Source: Niastella vici
GTDB lineage: Bacteria; Bacteroidota; Bacteroidia; Chitinophagales; Chitinophagaceae
Reading direction: 5' to 3'
Length of the DNA stretch: 64,000 nt
Assembly (NCBI RefSeq): GCF_002077945.1
Contig: NZ_LVYD01000102.1
Coordinates: 124,001 to 188,000, forward strand
A model generated the notes under the pieces. It ran no database searches. It was not told the origin of the DNA and saw only the letters and a list, made by a program, of their open reading frames with translations. A program made the translations under genes and the position numbers. Below are positions 6,756 to 16,106 of the stretch, piece after piece (positions within the stretch are counted from its first letter, which is position 1; every line of letters begins with the position of its first letter).

Positions 6756-8432
6756 CTACAGATCGGCATACATTTTCTTCAATCCTTTCTTTATATAATC
6801 GGGCAGGTTCATTTGCGCGGCTACTTTTTTAAAGAAGCTACGGTCGCCCGCTACCGTAAGGGCATCGAGTTGAATAGGCGCCAGCACGTCGGGTGTTATA
6901 TTCATGGGCGCTAACTTTTTAAAGGGCAGGCCATGTTTGGCCATGGGATCAAAATTGGGCCGTACCGCCTCGCCCTCCTCTTCATTGTGATCAAGCACCA
7001 ACACCCATTCCGGTTCTTCATGCGCCTGTAAAGGCGGTTTAAGCGGAACCAGGAAACGGTTGCCCTCCTTGTCCATCATACCACGCAGGGGCAGGGAGCG
7101 GGTGGCCAGCTTTCTGATATTGAGCAGTCCGTCCTTTACTTTTTGCGTGGCGGCCGACAGGGTCAATGCGCCTACCACGGGGTCTTGCGAAACCTGTTGC
7201 AGGTTGAACAATTTTGATTGTGCGCCAATGGTTTTGGCTTCGGCGCCGTTGCCGCCAAATTTCCGCATCAGCGTGGCATCGCCATATCGCGGCGTTCCAT
7301 TGATCACTACCAGTGAGATACTTTTTTCGGATGCCTGTAAAAGCGTGGTATAAGGATCGTTCCCCTTTCCCTTTACCACCAGCAGATCGGCGCGTTTGCC
7401 TTTTTCCAACGTACCCAATTCCTTATCCCATTTTATGATGCGGGCGGCATTTACAGTGGCCATGGCAATAAGCTCATAATCGCTGAACAGCCTGCCATTG
7501 GCTTCGCTGTAGAGTTTGGCCACTTTCAGCTCGCCCAGTAAATTCTTACTGCCGCTGGGCGACCAGTCGCTTCCCAATGCTATGGTGATGCCGCTTGCTT
7601 TGGCGCTTTTTATATCGGCCGTTTGCCCGTATAACAACAGGTTGCTGAAGGGCGACCACACCATCGACGCGCCTTTTTGTTTCATGATGGCAAAGTCGGC
7701 CGCTTGCAGCGCCACGCAATGAATACCGGTGAGTGAAGGCCCAATGGCCCATTCGTTAAGCCCCAGTCTCAGGTGTTCAAAATGCTTGCGGGCCGAAGCA
7801 TTTGTTCCTTCGCTTAAGTGCAACAGTAAGCAGGTGCTTTTTTGCAGTTGTTTCGAAAATCTGGCGGCATCGCGGGCGGTGATGTCGGGAATATGCGCAT
7901 CTACGTTAGGTAGGTTGGCATCGGCACTCTCTTCTACATTACGCACAATGCCGCGGTAATATTTTTTTATACCTGCATTGCTGAACAACATGATCCCCTG
8001 TGATGTGGTGACGCCGCCGGCCAGGCATTTGCATTCCACATACCGTACAATGGCTTCCACATACCCTTTTGTTTTTCCCAGCAGGTTCATGGGATAACTG
8101 ATGGCCTTTTTGTAGGGGTCTATGCCACTCCATTGTGCGCGGTTCTCGTACCGTTTAGGTACATTCCACATGGGCAGGCAATTATAACTTAAATGGTTGT
8201 GCAATTCTATAAAGCCGGGGAAAATGGCGCCTTTTGTTTTGTAAACAGGGTAATTGGCCAGGTTGGCTGGAACCGGTTTGCCATCGGGGATGATGGCTTC
8301 AATACGGGCCGCGTTTATGAAGATAGTGCCTTTGACAATTTCATTGGGCGCGGTCATGGTAACAATGGTGCCGTGCAATCCATAGCGGGGGCTATCCAGT
8401 GGGTCAATGGCTGGTTTCTTTGCTTTGGCCAT
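6756..8432 (-). CDS. Amidohydrolase-superfamily metal-dependent deaminase/hydrolase
   Basis: The 558-residue protein has the TIM-barrel amidohydrolase motifs: GFIELHNHLSYN near residue 75 (first metal pair, H-x-H), LLLHLSEGTN near 205, a metal His in TGIHCVAL near 235, and the catalytic Asp in ALGSDWSPSGSKN near 290. LEKGKRADLLVVKG near 345 is the composite beta-sandwich return of chlorohydrolase/cytosine-deaminase-like members. The C-terminal 150 residues are an extension not usual for small members. There is no signal peptide. Its start lies 1 bp after the stop of the upstream glycosylase-family gene, so the two are co-transcribed. Substrate unknown. Confidence 0.82.
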   Translation of the reverse strand: MAKAKKPAIDPLDSPRYGLHGTIVTMTAPNEIVKGTIFINAARIEAIIPDGKPVPANLANYPVYKTKGAIFPGFIELHNHLSYNCLPMWNVPKRYENRAQWSGIDPYKKAISYPMNLLGKTKGYVEAIVRYVECKCLAGGVTTSQGIMLFSNAGIKKYYRGIVRNVEESADANLPNVDAHIPDITARDAARFSKQLQKSTCLLLHLSEGTNASARKHFEHLRLGLNEWAIGPSLTGIHCVALQAADFAIMKQKGASMVWSPFSNLLLYGQTADIKSAKASGITIALGSDWSPSGSKNLLGELKVAKLYSEANGRLFSDYELIAMATVNAARIIKWDKELGTLEKGKRADLLVVKGKGNDPYTTLLQASEKSISLVVINGTPRYGDATLMRKFGGNGAEAKTIGAQSKLFNLQQVSQDPVVGALTLSAATQKVKDGLLNIRKLATRSLPLRGMMDKEGNRFLVPLKPPLQAHEEPEWVLVLDHNEEEGEAVRPNFDPMAKHGLPFKKLAPMNITPDVLAPIQLDALTVAGDRSFFKKVAAQMNLPDYIKKGLKKMYADL

Positions 8433-8433
8433 A

Positions 8434-9219
8434 TCAGTTGAATTTGGGGGCTTTCCATAAAAGGGTGTGTCCGTCGTCGGGCGATGGCCGGCTCACACTG
8501 TTCATACCCCGCTTTTTTCTGAAGAAGGCATCGTTACCGAACCAGTCGGGTATACCAAAGGGCAGGTCCAGGGCCGGAATGGCCGCATAATCCTGTTCGG
8601 CGAATTTGTCGCCATACAGGGGCTTGTTGGTGGCAGCGCCCTCATCGGGCGTAATGATCCCGCGCAGGGCGGTTACCACCCGGTTCCAATCGGTGAGCAT
8701 TTTTTTTTCACCGGCAGCCCCGCCCGAATGATAACTGGGATGATAGGTCTCAAACACCGGAATATTGCCTTTGGTATCCCATAGCTGCACCGTTTTCTTT
8801 GCCACATCGCCAAAGGCCACTATCGCCTGCAACGAAGGCTTTTTTAGCATGTTGAAGAGCTTGTTGCGCCAGGTGGTCAAATCGGGGCGGCTCAGGAGTT
8901 TTATGCCGTCGCCCAGGTGGCTGGGGTGCAAAGCAAAGGCCCACCCGTTCACGCAGGTATACGATTGGGTTAACCCGATCTTTTGCAGAAAGCCCTGCAC
9001 CCTTTGCCCGGCATTGCCTACCAGGGTGCGGCCTGCAATGCGTTCGGTTGGGCCGGGGTCTGAAGCCACCAGAATTATTTTGGCGCTGCCATCGAGACGG
9101 CCCCGGTAAAACACCGGACCCCAGTCGTACCAGAAATTGTTTTTAATGTCGGTGTGATCGGGCAGGGCGGCAAAGTGTTTTACAAATGCTGCACCGGGCC
9201 CTTTGTCGAACTGGATCAT
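8434..9219 (-). CDS. Uracil-DNA glycosylase family protein
   Basis: The motif ASDPGPTERIAGRTLVGNAG (about residues 52-71) is the family-4/5-like water-activating and uracil-binding loop in altered form. FETYHPSYHSGG (about 157-168) supplies the C-terminal His-Pro-Ser minor-groove loop, and AIVAFGDVAKK is the central strand. I chose the ATG at 9219 (MIQFDKGPG) because the longer frame up to 9327 adds 36 residues that look non-coding. No 4Fe-4S cysteine set is visible, so it is not a classical family-4 enzyme. It is coupled to the downstream amidohydrolase (1 bp gap). A repair role is likely but substrate specificity is not deducible. Confidence 0.75.
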   Translation of the reverse strand: MIQFDKGPGAAFVKHFAALPDHTDIKNNFWYDWGPVFYRGRLDGSAKIILVASDPGPTERIAGRTLVGNAGQRVQGFLQKIGLTQSYTCVNGWAFALHPSHLGDGIKLLSRPDLTTWRNKLFNMLKKPSLQAIVAFGDVAKKTVQLWDTKGNIPVFETYHPSYHSGGAAGEKKMLTDWNRVVTALRGIITPDEGAATNKPLYGDKFAEQDYAAIPALDLPFGIPDWFGNDAFFRKKRGMNSVSRPSPDDGHTLLWKAPKFN

Positions 9220-9461
9220 AATACATGGTTTTATGGTCAATGATGAATGCTTGCCCGCTGTAGTTTTAGCGTAAGCGGGGTCAATGCTTCGCCTGGTAAA
9301 GCCCAGTGAAAGCAGGTCCATTGGCAATTGATAACCGGGGTGCAGATTATGATCAGTTCATCAACAGAGATGGTTAGTTGGGTGGGAATACCGGCTATTA
9401 AAGCTACTAACTCCGGCGTTTTATGCCAACCGTAGTTTTACTGATTTTAATTAGTTTTTGA

Positions 9462-10199
9462 TCAAAAGGTATAACGGTCAACCTCCCGCAGGGCTCTTTC
9501 GAAGTCTTCGTTCTTCCACCAGCCCACTTCCTTGTATTTTTTACTCAGTATGGCGGCCAGTTCTTTTTTCGTGTGTGGCTTGCTTTTCTTTACAACAGGC
9601 GGAGCTATCTTCGTGTCATCGGCCAGCTCAACCTTTGTGGCAAACCAGGTAGTGAACTCCCGGGGAATGGCCAGCCCGAGAATCATTCCGGGTAAGCCGC
9701 TAAAGAATTCCGGTCCGCCCTGTGGCACTATCTCGGGGCAATAGAACGCTACCACATAAACGCTGTCGTGAATAACGCCGATGGCTTTGCGGCAATCGAA
9801 ACCGGCTATCTTCCTGATCTCGTTTTCTATCTTCCACTTTATTGGCCGAACACTATCGGCCAGTAAATAGGGTTCGTTTATGAAGTATTGTTGTGAAATG
9901 GTTTGCCTGTTCTCAAGATCGGTATATAAACTGTTATCAGCAGCGAAATACGTGGTTGTTCCCCTGCGGCCCAGCGTATACAATAACTGGTTCCCGGCAA
10001 ACACCAGGTCGCGGTAATAAATATCGAATTCGGGCTTACTGGCTATCCAGCTATTGCTGGCCCGCTCGGCATCGGTGTATATTCTTTTATTATTCTTTTT
10101 TATTTCATATTCTATTTTACCCCGGGTAATAAAATCCTGGGCACTTGTTTGTTGCGAGAGAAACAGCGAGGAGCATATAATAAACAACAACAGTTTCAT
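9462..10199 (-). CDS. GLPGLI family secreted protein (245 aa)
   Basis: A signal peptide (residues 1-20, ending TSAQ) is followed by a protein of the Bacteroidota GLPGLI family; the naming motif appears as SGLPGMILGLAIP near residue 167. GKIEYEIKKNN at the start and DCRKAIG in the middle also fit. GLPGLI proteins are periplasmic or outer-membrane associated, of unknown function, and are regularly encoded next to TonB-dependent-receptor-like barrels. Here the start is 7 bp after the stop of such a barrel gene (10207-12984), so they form one operon. Confidence 0.88.
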   Translation of the reverse strand: MKLLLFIICSSLFLSQQTSAQDFITRGKIEYEIKKNNKRIYTDAERASNSWIASKPEFDIYYRDLVFAGNQLLYTLGRRGTTTYFAADNSLYTDLENRQTISQQYFINEPYLLADSVRPIKWKIENEIRKIAGFDCRKAIGVIHDSVYVVAFYCPEIVPQGGPEFFSGLPGMILGLAIPREFTTWFATKVELADDTKIAPPVVKKSKPHTKKELAAILSKKYKEVGWWKNEDFERALREVDRYTF

Positions 10200-10206
10200 A
10201 CAGCGT

Positions 10207-12984
10207 TTATTTTAAACTTTTTGAAAAGTTCCAGGTTGCCGACAAAAGCCAGTACCTTTTTATAACAAAGCGGTTCGATTCGGATACATTGCTACCCGTT
10301 ACATACCGGTTGTAGCCATTATTATTATTCAGGATGTCATTCACTGAAAACCTGATTACTGCCTGGTTATTCTTCAGGAATTTCTTCTGCACAAAAGCAT
10401 TCCATTGTATGGTGTTTATACTGGAATTAAAAGATGCGTTCTTTGGCTGAAAATTAAAGAGGCAATCACTCGTAAGCTCCAGATGCCAGGGTATGTAAAA
10501 GGTCGCATTCACCGCGTGTGAATGGTTAAAGTAACTGGTGTTAGGGCGATTGGGAATATCGCTCCAGCCCCAGTTCTTATTTACAGTTCCTCTATAACCG
10601 GTGCTCATCACTTTTGTCCATTCATGGTTAATGCTATAAGTGGCGCTCACGTTCAGGCTGATACTCTTTAATTTATTATCGTTTTGAATGGCATAATTGC
10701 CGCCCTTATTGGTTGATAAGTTTATCGAATGCTTCAGGTGCAATTTTTTATTTTGCCAACTGTAGTACAGGTAACTATTTATATTGGGAATACTATTGAG
10801 ATTGATATACTGGCTCACACTCCTGTTCTGGGCATCGGTATAGGTTTTGGAGGCTACATCGTTGCTGGTATACCTGATGTTAACACCTGTATTGAACCCG
10901 GAGCCTTTTGCCGTATTCCATGAATAATACGACAAATAGGCGCTGTGCCTGAATCCCTGTTGCAGATCGGGATTACCTATTTGTACATACAGCTTGTTGC
11001 TGCTTTTTCGTAACGGTTGCAACTGATCAACAGAGGGCTGTGTGGTTTCTCCGCGATAACTGAATGTAAGGCCGGTACCTTGTTTAGGGCGCCAGTTTAA
11101 ATTTGCCTGTGGCGAAAAGTTGTTAAAGCGGCGGGTGTTTTGCTCGTGCAGGTCGTTATTCATTTGTTTGAACCCGGTAAAAAAGGCATTTCCACCTATA
11201 GAAGCCCCAAACTTTTTTTCATTGTATACAAGGGTAGCGCCCGAGATATGCGTGGTGCTGCTAAAAGTATAGTCATTGCTGAGGGTATCAATGCGTTCAG
11301 TGAACTTGTCGTTTACATTGTTGAGGGTATTGAATACGTTTCCTGACACATTGTTTTTCCAACCATATTCAAAACCCAGGCTCCATCTGCTGCTGAGTTT
11401 CTCCAGGTAATTTATTCTGGCGGCATACGATTCAAAAGAGTTGATGCTTTTCTGTAGCTGGTTCAGCGTATCGGCATTTTTGAATGTGCCCGAAGCCGGA
11501 TCATAATAATTATTGGCCGAATAGTTATAGGCATCGCCTGTTCTGTTGTTGTAATCCTGCTGTACCATCAGCGAGAGGGTCCTTCCTTCTTTTCTGAACT
11601 TGCGTTGCACACTGATGTTGGTGCCAAACTTTCTACTGTCGTAATCGTTTTCGTTCCTTTGTTCGGAACTGTTTACCTGGAATCCTTTTTCATTGATTGA
11701 ACCGGAAATACTTGTGCTTTGCTCACTGGAGGTACCGAAACTTCCATTGGCCGATATTTTAACGGTGGTGAAAGAATCAGCTTTTATGGTAAAACTGCCA
11801 CTGGCCCTTTGTGAGAAGCTGTATGTTTTTTCCTGTCTGTCGCTTTTGCTGGTGAATGAAGTGCCATCGGGCAGTACATTCAAATTGGTTGAGTTTTGCC
11901 AGCCGGTTGCATTGATCTGTTTAACGCGGTAATTGCTCATCAATTTCAGCTTATCGAAATTCCATTTTTCAGAGTAATGCGCGCCGCCCGATTGTATGGA
12001 TGGCAAACCGTTACCGCGATAATTCTCGGGTTCATAGTCCCGGTTCGAATAAAAAACAGTACCGCCAATGCCATCGTCAATAAGCTCATAATCTTCGGTG
12101 GTATATTTGCCTAAGTCATTATAGGAAAGGGTTTGCTTGCCGGTCTTAGAGGATAGGCCAAATACCGATATTTTACGGGTGCCATCGAACAGAGCGCCCA
12201 TGGCTTCATGGTTGTAGTATTCTTTGCCATCGCTGGCTGCACTTAGCTTGCCGAAATAGCCGTTCTTCCGGTTCTTCTTTAATTTCAGGTTAATGGTCTT
12301 GGTGCGGGTGCCATCGTCGATCCCCGTAAACTTGGCGCGTTCACTTTTATCATCATAGACCTGCACTTTGTCTACTGCATCGGCGGCCAGGTACTTGGCG
12401 GCAATTGCGGGGTCATCTGAGAAAAACTCATCGCCATCGACCAGGATCTTTTTTACTTCCTGCCCCTGGGCGTAGATCTTCCCGTCTTTCTCCACCTGTA
12501 AACCCGGCATGCGTTTGAACAGTTCTTCCACATTATCGCCTGGTTGTACGGCAAAACTATCTGCGGTATATTCCAGGGTATCGCCCCGCATTCGAATGGG
12601 TAATCCGGCCTGTACAATTACCTCCTGTAACAATTGGGCCCGGGTTGTCATTGGAATGGCTTTCAGGTCGAGGTTTGAAGTATCAGTAATGGTTACATCC
12701 TGCAGATAATCGGCCATTCTGGGATAAGAGACCAGCAATGTATACCTTCCTTGTGGAATGTTTGTTATTTTAAAAAAGCCGGCTTCGTTGGTGCGAACAG
12801 ATTGATACAGGGTTGAATCCCTGAGATCAATGAGTGCTACAATGGAGTAATGAAGCTTTTTCTTTTCTGCAGTATCAAGAATAATTCCTTTAATGGAATT
12901 TTTTTGCGCGAATACGGGCAGGCAAAAGAGATAGCATAATGCTATCAGCAGCATTGTTCTGGTTGGCCATACTTGTCTTGTCAT
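10207..12984 (-). CDS. Outer-membrane beta-barrel protein with CarboxypepD_reg-like N-domain
   Basis: A signal peptide (about 1-26, ending VFAQ) leads into a carboxypeptidase-regulatory-like domain (SIKGIILDTAEKKKLHYSIV ... about 30-115). A plug-like segment follows (YTADSFAVQPGDNVEELFKR and GQEVKKILVDGDEFFSDDPA, about 140-195). The remaining ~700 residues alternate in barrel fashion and end in the aromatic-rich LLSATWNFSKSLK. This is the TonB-receptor-like outer_membrane_beta_barrel_3 type rather than a SusC protein, because no SusD partner is present and the SusC plug signature is absent. Its partner is the GLPGLI gene 7 bp downstream. Substrate unknown. Confidence 0.87.
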   Translation of the reverse strand: MTRQVWPTRTMLLIALCYLFCLPVFAQKNSIKGIILDTAEKKKLHYSIVALIDLRDSTLYQSVRTNEAGFFKITNIPQGRYTLLVSYPRMADYLQDVTITDTSNLDLKAIPMTTRAQLLQEVIVQAGLPIRMRGDTLEYTADSFAVQPGDNVEELFKRMPGLQVEKDGKIYAQGQEVKKILVDGDEFFSDDPAIAAKYLAADAVDKVQVYDDKSERAKFTGIDDGTRTKTINLKLKKNRKNGYFGKLSAASDGKEYYNHEAMGALFDGTRKISVFGLSSKTGKQTLSYNDLGKYTTEDYELIDDGIGGTVFYSNRDYEPENYRGNGLPSIQSGGAHYSEKWNFDKLKLMSNYRVKQINATGWQNSTNLNVLPDGTSFTSKSDRQEKTYSFSQRASGSFTIKADSFTTVKISANGSFGTSSEQSTSISGSINEKGFQVNSSEQRNENDYDSRKFGTNISVQRKFRKEGRTLSLMVQQDYNNRTGDAYNYSANNYYDPASGTFKNADTLNQLQKSINSFESYAARINYLEKLSSRWSLGFEYGWKNNVSGNVFNTLNNVNDKFTERIDTLSNDYTFSSTTHISGATLVYNEKKFGASIGGNAFFTGFKQMNNDLHEQNTRRFNNFSPQANLNWRPKQGTGLTFSYRGETTQPSVDQLQPLRKSSNKLYVQIGNPDLQQGFRHSAYLSYYSWNTAKGSGFNTGVNIRYTSNDVASKTYTDAQNRSVSQYINLNSIPNINSYLYYSWQNKKLHLKHSINLSTNKGGNYAIQNDNKLKSISLNVSATYSINHEWTKVMSTGYRGTVNKNWGWSDIPNRPNTSYFNHSHAVNATFYIPWHLELTSDCLFNFQPKNASFNSSINTIQWNAFVQKKFLKNNQAVIRFSVNDILNNNNGYNRYVTGSNVSESNRFVIKRYWLLSATWNFSKSLK

Positions 12985-13014
12985 GGGTTGTCTTTGGGCT
13001 GTTCCAAAAATATG

Positions 13015-13045
13015 GTTCCGCCTGATGTTTTACAACCGCTACGCC
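13015..13045 (-). promoter_or_regulatory. Bacteroidota-type promoter for the barrel/GLPGLI operon
   Basis: On the minus strand, TTG (13045-13043), a 20-base spacer and TATTTTTG (13022-13015) match the TTG-N19/20-TAnnTTTG consensus of the primary sigma factor in Bacteroidota. Predicted transcription start is about 25 bp before the ATG at 12984. Confidence 0.6.
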
Positions 13046-13194
13046 TGCCTGTTATCAATAATAGATTTTTCTTAACTTATCAGAAAAATCGCGCATGCAA
13101 GATATAAAATGTTTTCCTTACAATATTGGTAGAGTAATAAAGTTTAGTTAAAGCCTAACGGAAAAGAGTATTGCTTAACAGTTAAGCATGGCTT

Positions 13195-14868
13195 TTAATC
13201 ATCATATCCCTTGCTCTCAAATGAACTAAATACGGCGCTATTGGTAGTAGGTGCGCCGTTCGACGTTGCATACATGGCATACATACAGCCTGTAAATCCG
13301 CCGGCTGTACGGGTGCTCAGGAAGGTGGCATCGAGCCCTTCTTTAAATAAGCGCCACTGGTTGCTGTTCTTTTCTGCATAATAAAATGAATAGGCATTGC
13401 CGTTGGTTTGTATTCTCAATTGCAATGGCAACTGGCTGTTCGTTTGTATTTTTTGTGAAGCCAGCAATAGTGGTTCTCCGCCGCCAGATCCCGGGCCTTT
13501 GTACAACTGGATCACCGGTTGGTTATTTTGTACCGACTGGCACAGGTAGTAATAATACTGTTCGTTCTGGAATATCAGCAAACCGGCTTTCTCCTGTTCA
13601 CTGGCAGGGGTAAACGAGAGGCTGATGGCCGCAAAGCCCCGCTGGTGCGATTGCCTGAAACCGATAAAGGCCGGATTGGTTTTATCTGCGCAAGTGGCGG
13701 GTTTTAATTGCATGGTGAGCGAACCGGTTACACTGTTGATATGGTACCAGGGTTCGCGCACGGTGCGCAGGAATTGATAGCGATTGTTTAATGTGGCGGT
13801 TTTGAAATCGTCTTTAAAATGAAAATCGCTGTTGTAAGGCAGGGGCCCTTTAACATTAAATCCAGCTATGCTTACTTTGTTGGGCACTGTTTCGTTGCCG
13901 TGTAGGATCACTGGCCAGCCATCTTTCCATTCAACCGGGGCCATAAAGGTTTCGCGGCCCGTGTTGTAATAATCACCCGAATACGGGCGGCAACCCAGGA
14001 ATACAGCATACCAGTTGCCATCGCTGGCATTCACCAGGTCGGCATGGCCGGTAGAGGTAACAGCGTGTTTCCGGTTCACATCTAACTGCCGTTGCGTAAG
14101 TATGGGATTGCCTTTATACGATTCATACGGGCCTTCTACTTTTTTACTTCTGAATATAACGGCCGAATGATTGAAACCGGTTCCGCCCTCGGCACAGAGC
14201 AAATAATAGTATTCTTTGGTTCTGAAAATATGCGGCCCTTCTATCCAGACTGGTTTCTGGCTAATATCGGTTCCGCCATTGACCAGTACCTTTTCTTCGC
14301 CTTTTGTTTGCAGGGTGTTCAGGTCAACCTCGTATAGCCTGATGGTGCGGTGTCCTTCGTACTGGGGTTTGTTATCGGGCGCCACGCTGTTGTACACGAT
14401 GTATGCTTTTCCATTGTCATCAAAGAACATGGAAGGGTCAATGCCGTTCACGGCCGTTAAATAAACCGGGTTGCTCCAGGGGCCTTTGGGATTCCGGGTT
14501 GTTATAATGAAGTTGCCGCCTTTATCAACATTGGTGCAGGTAATGTAATAAGTGCCTTTGTAAACCCTGATGGAGGGAGCAAACAATCCGCGCGACACCC
14601 CTGCCCCATCCAGGTCGAGCTGTTCGGGCCGGTCCATCGCAAACCCTAATTGTTCCCAGTTCACCAGGTCCTTGCTGTGAAATACCGGCAGTCCGGGATA
14701 ATAGGCAAAAGTGGAGTTAACGAGGTAATAATCGGTGCCGTTGCGGCAAATGGAAGGATCGGGATAGAAGCCGGCCAGCACCGGGTTACTGATCTTTGCC
14801 GTCTGTGACAGGGCGCATTGACAAAAGATCAGCAGGCAGGTAATCGTTTGATAGAATTGTTTCTTCAT
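13195..14868 (-). CDS. Secreted glycoside hydrolase family 43 (beta-xylosidase/arabinofuranosidase-like)
   Basis: A signal peptide (about 1-21) precedes a five-bladed GH43 domain. The catalytic base is Asp37 in FYPDPSI, the pKa-modulating Asp144 lies in NGIDPSMF, and the general acid is Glu210 in VWIEGPHIF. Residues from about 350 (YNSDFHFKDDFKT onward) form a C-terminal beta-sandwich accessory domain typical of the longer GH43 forms acting on arabinoxylan-type side chains. It is transcribed away from the SusC/SusD pair at 16107-20621, from which it is separated by one lipoprotein gene, so it may serve the same uptake locus. Exact substrate is not deducible. Confidence 0.9.
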   Translation of the reverse strand: MKKQFYQTITCLLIFCQCALSQTAKISNPVLAGFYPDPSICRNGTDYYLVNSTFAYYPGLPVFHSKDLVNWEQLGFAMDRPEQLDLDGAGVSRGLFAPSIRVYKGTYYITCTNVDKGGNFIITTRNPKGPWSNPVYLTAVNGIDPSMFFDDNGKAYIVYNSVAPDNKPQYEGHRTIRLYEVDLNTLQTKGEEKVLVNGGTDISQKPVWIEGPHIFRTKEYYYLLCAEGGTGFNHSAVIFRSKKVEGPYESYKGNPILTQRQLDVNRKHAVTSTGHADLVNASDGNWYAVFLGCRPYSGDYYNTGRETFMAPVEWKDGWPVILHGNETVPNKVSIAGFNVKGPLPYNSDFHFKDDFKTATLNNRYQFLRTVREPWYHINSVTGSLTMQLKPATCADKTNPAFIGFRQSHQRGFAAISLSFTPASEQEKAGLLIFQNEQYYYYLCQSVQNNQPVIQLYKGPGSGGGEPLLLASQKIQTNSQLPLQLRIQTNGNAYSFYYAEKNSNQWRLFKEGLDATFLSTRTAGGFTGCMYAMYATSNGAPTTNSAVFSSFESKGYDD

Positions 14869-14888
14869 TTGGCGGAATCCTTAGGTAC

Positions 14889-14896
14889 CAAAAATA
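14889..14896 (-). promoter_or_regulatory. Possible -7 element for the GH43 gene
   Basis: TATTTTTG on the minus strand lies 20 bp upstream of the GH43 ATG at 14868 and matches TAnnTTTG. No TTG is found at the right upstream distance, where a palindromic repeat begins instead. Confidence 0.35.
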
Positions 14897-14900
14897 CAAA

Positions 14901-15038
14901 AGAAGCAGGAAGTAAGTAGTAATTGTTGATTTTGAGATTTTTAGATTTGGGGATTTGTCAGGAATTGAATTTCCCGATAAATCTCAGGATCTCTACATCC
15001 CGCAATCTCAAAATTCCTACTATTACTTCCTGCTCCTT
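14901..15038. repeat. Intergenic palindrome, family A (GAAGYAGGAAGTAAG type)
   Basis: The left side, AGAAGCAGGAAGTAAGTAGT then GATTTTGAGATT, is mirrored on the right by AATCTCAAAATTCC and TATTACTTCCTGCTCCTT. The interior contains further GATTT-type words. It occupies most of the gap before the lipoprotein gene. Related copies are at 20658, 22050, 36855 and 42214. The rest of the 14869-15228 gap holds only the 14-bp tandem repeat near its end. Confidence 0.75.
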
Positions 15039-15198
15039 AACACTTACCTCTAAAACCTAAGAAACTACGATCTAATTTGTTTTCAACTGAAGGCCTTTCA
15101 GGAATTCAGTATATGCTTATTCATGTAAAGATTACAATTCTTTTTTTCTATGACACTATGTAAATGAGCCTTCGCCAAAGCGGGCGTTGTTCTTATGT

Positions 15199-15240
15199 CT
15201 TTATCTGTAAGACTTTATCTGTAAGACTTTATCTGTAAGA
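15199..15240. repeat. Three perfect tandem copies of a 14-bp unit
   Basis: CTTTATCTGTAAGA occurs three times head to tail (15199-15212, 15213-15226, 15227-15240). The minus-strand lipoprotein gene stops inside the last copy, since each unit reads TCT-TAC-AGA-TAA in its frame. Confidence 0.9.
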
Positions 15241-15708
15241 GAGCTCATCATCTCTTCTTTTCTTTAATTGCCTGAAGCAGGCGCCTTCCGCATCGTGGTT
15301 CTCTGCGAGCATGGGTGTAAGCCGGTTCCAGGTAGTGATAATTTTATTACTGTCTCTGCGTAAACTAAATAGCACATCACCTGGTTTGAAAGCTTCAGAC
15401 CCATCGAGGTACTGGTTGTACACGACATCAACTCCTGAAGAGTCGCCTGATAATGTAGTCAGCAATTTAACATAGGTTGTTAAACCGGTTATTTCAAGCG
15501 TGCCCCAGCAGGTATCGTGTTGTTGGGTAACAGATAATTCCCACTCCATGATCTTGTTAATACCGGTGGCTGTGGGTACCGGGTCTTCGTGATAGGAATA
15601 ATCGCCTACCCAGTCAGCGCAATGAAAAAGTGTATTGCTCTTTGAACAGGAATACAGGATAAATATGATCAATAATACAGGTACAGCAATGAGTAGCATT
15701 CTTTTCAT
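15229..15708 (-). CDS. Hypothetical lipoprotein (159 aa)
   Basis: The N-terminus MKRMLLIAVPVLLIIFILYSC is a lipoprotein signal with the lipid-attached Cys at residue 21. The mature part begins SKSNTLFHCADWVGDYSYHE and contains about 130 residues with beta-rich character (WELSVTQQ, GTLEITGL, DVLFSLRRD). It resembles small Bacteroidota lipoproteins of unknown function and I assign no role. The stop codon lies in a tandem 14-bp repeat. It is transcribed divergently from the SusC gene, sharing the 398-bp region that holds the LacI-type palindrome. Confidence 0.7.
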   Translation of the reverse strand: MKRMLLIAVPVLLIIFILYSCSKSNTLFHCADWVGDYSYHEDPVPTATGINKIMEWELSVTQQHDTCWGTLEITGLTTYVKLLTTLSGDSSGVDVVYNQYLDGSEAFKPGDVLFSLRRDSNKIITTWNRLTPMLAENHDAEGACFRQLKKRRDDELSYR

Positions 15709-16013
15709 AGAGTTGATGCTTGTTTTATTAAGGCCTCGCTATAAGACTACGGCTGTATCAGAGGTTATTGATAAGGGGTAAATAATTTTCCGTTGATTAC
15801 GGGCGGGGTTATTACAAATGCTGATTAATTGTAATAGAAGCATTGTGTTGTAAATGCGCAGCAATTTCAATATTTATCTGTTACCAACTAATGATTTTTC
15901 GTTGTTGTGGAAAAATTAAGGGACCAACAGCCTGATAGTTTCGATTTTCAGCAGCTTTCTCATGACAACAAGATCGATTATGTAGATCATAATGCGCATT
16001 CCTGTATATCATA

Positions 16014-16029
16014 ACGGAAACGTTTCCGT
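16014..16029. promoter_or_regulatory. LacI-family-type operator palindrome
   Basis: ACGGAAACGTTTCCGT is a perfect 16-bp palindrome with central CG, the form of LacI/GalR-family operators (GGAAACGTTTCC core). It lies 77 bp upstream of the SusC start at 16107, within the 398-bp divergent region 15709-16106. No other gene or clear promoter is seen in that region. No LacI-family gene is in the window. Confidence 0.6.
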
Positions 16030-16106
16030 AAATAAAGGGAAGTTCTTATATGAAATTCACTTAAAATTACTGTCTTGCTTATACATCTATAACGAAATTA
16101 ATTGCC

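Noticed and set aside
9219-9327. N-terminal extension of the UDG-family protein to the ATG at 9327
   Set aside because: The extra 36 residues are unlike the family; the conserved part begins just after the ATG at 9219.
14901-15240. Possible CRISPR-like repetitive stretch
   Set aside because: The region is one palindrome plus a 14-bp tandem repeat with no spacers, so it is not a CRISPR array.
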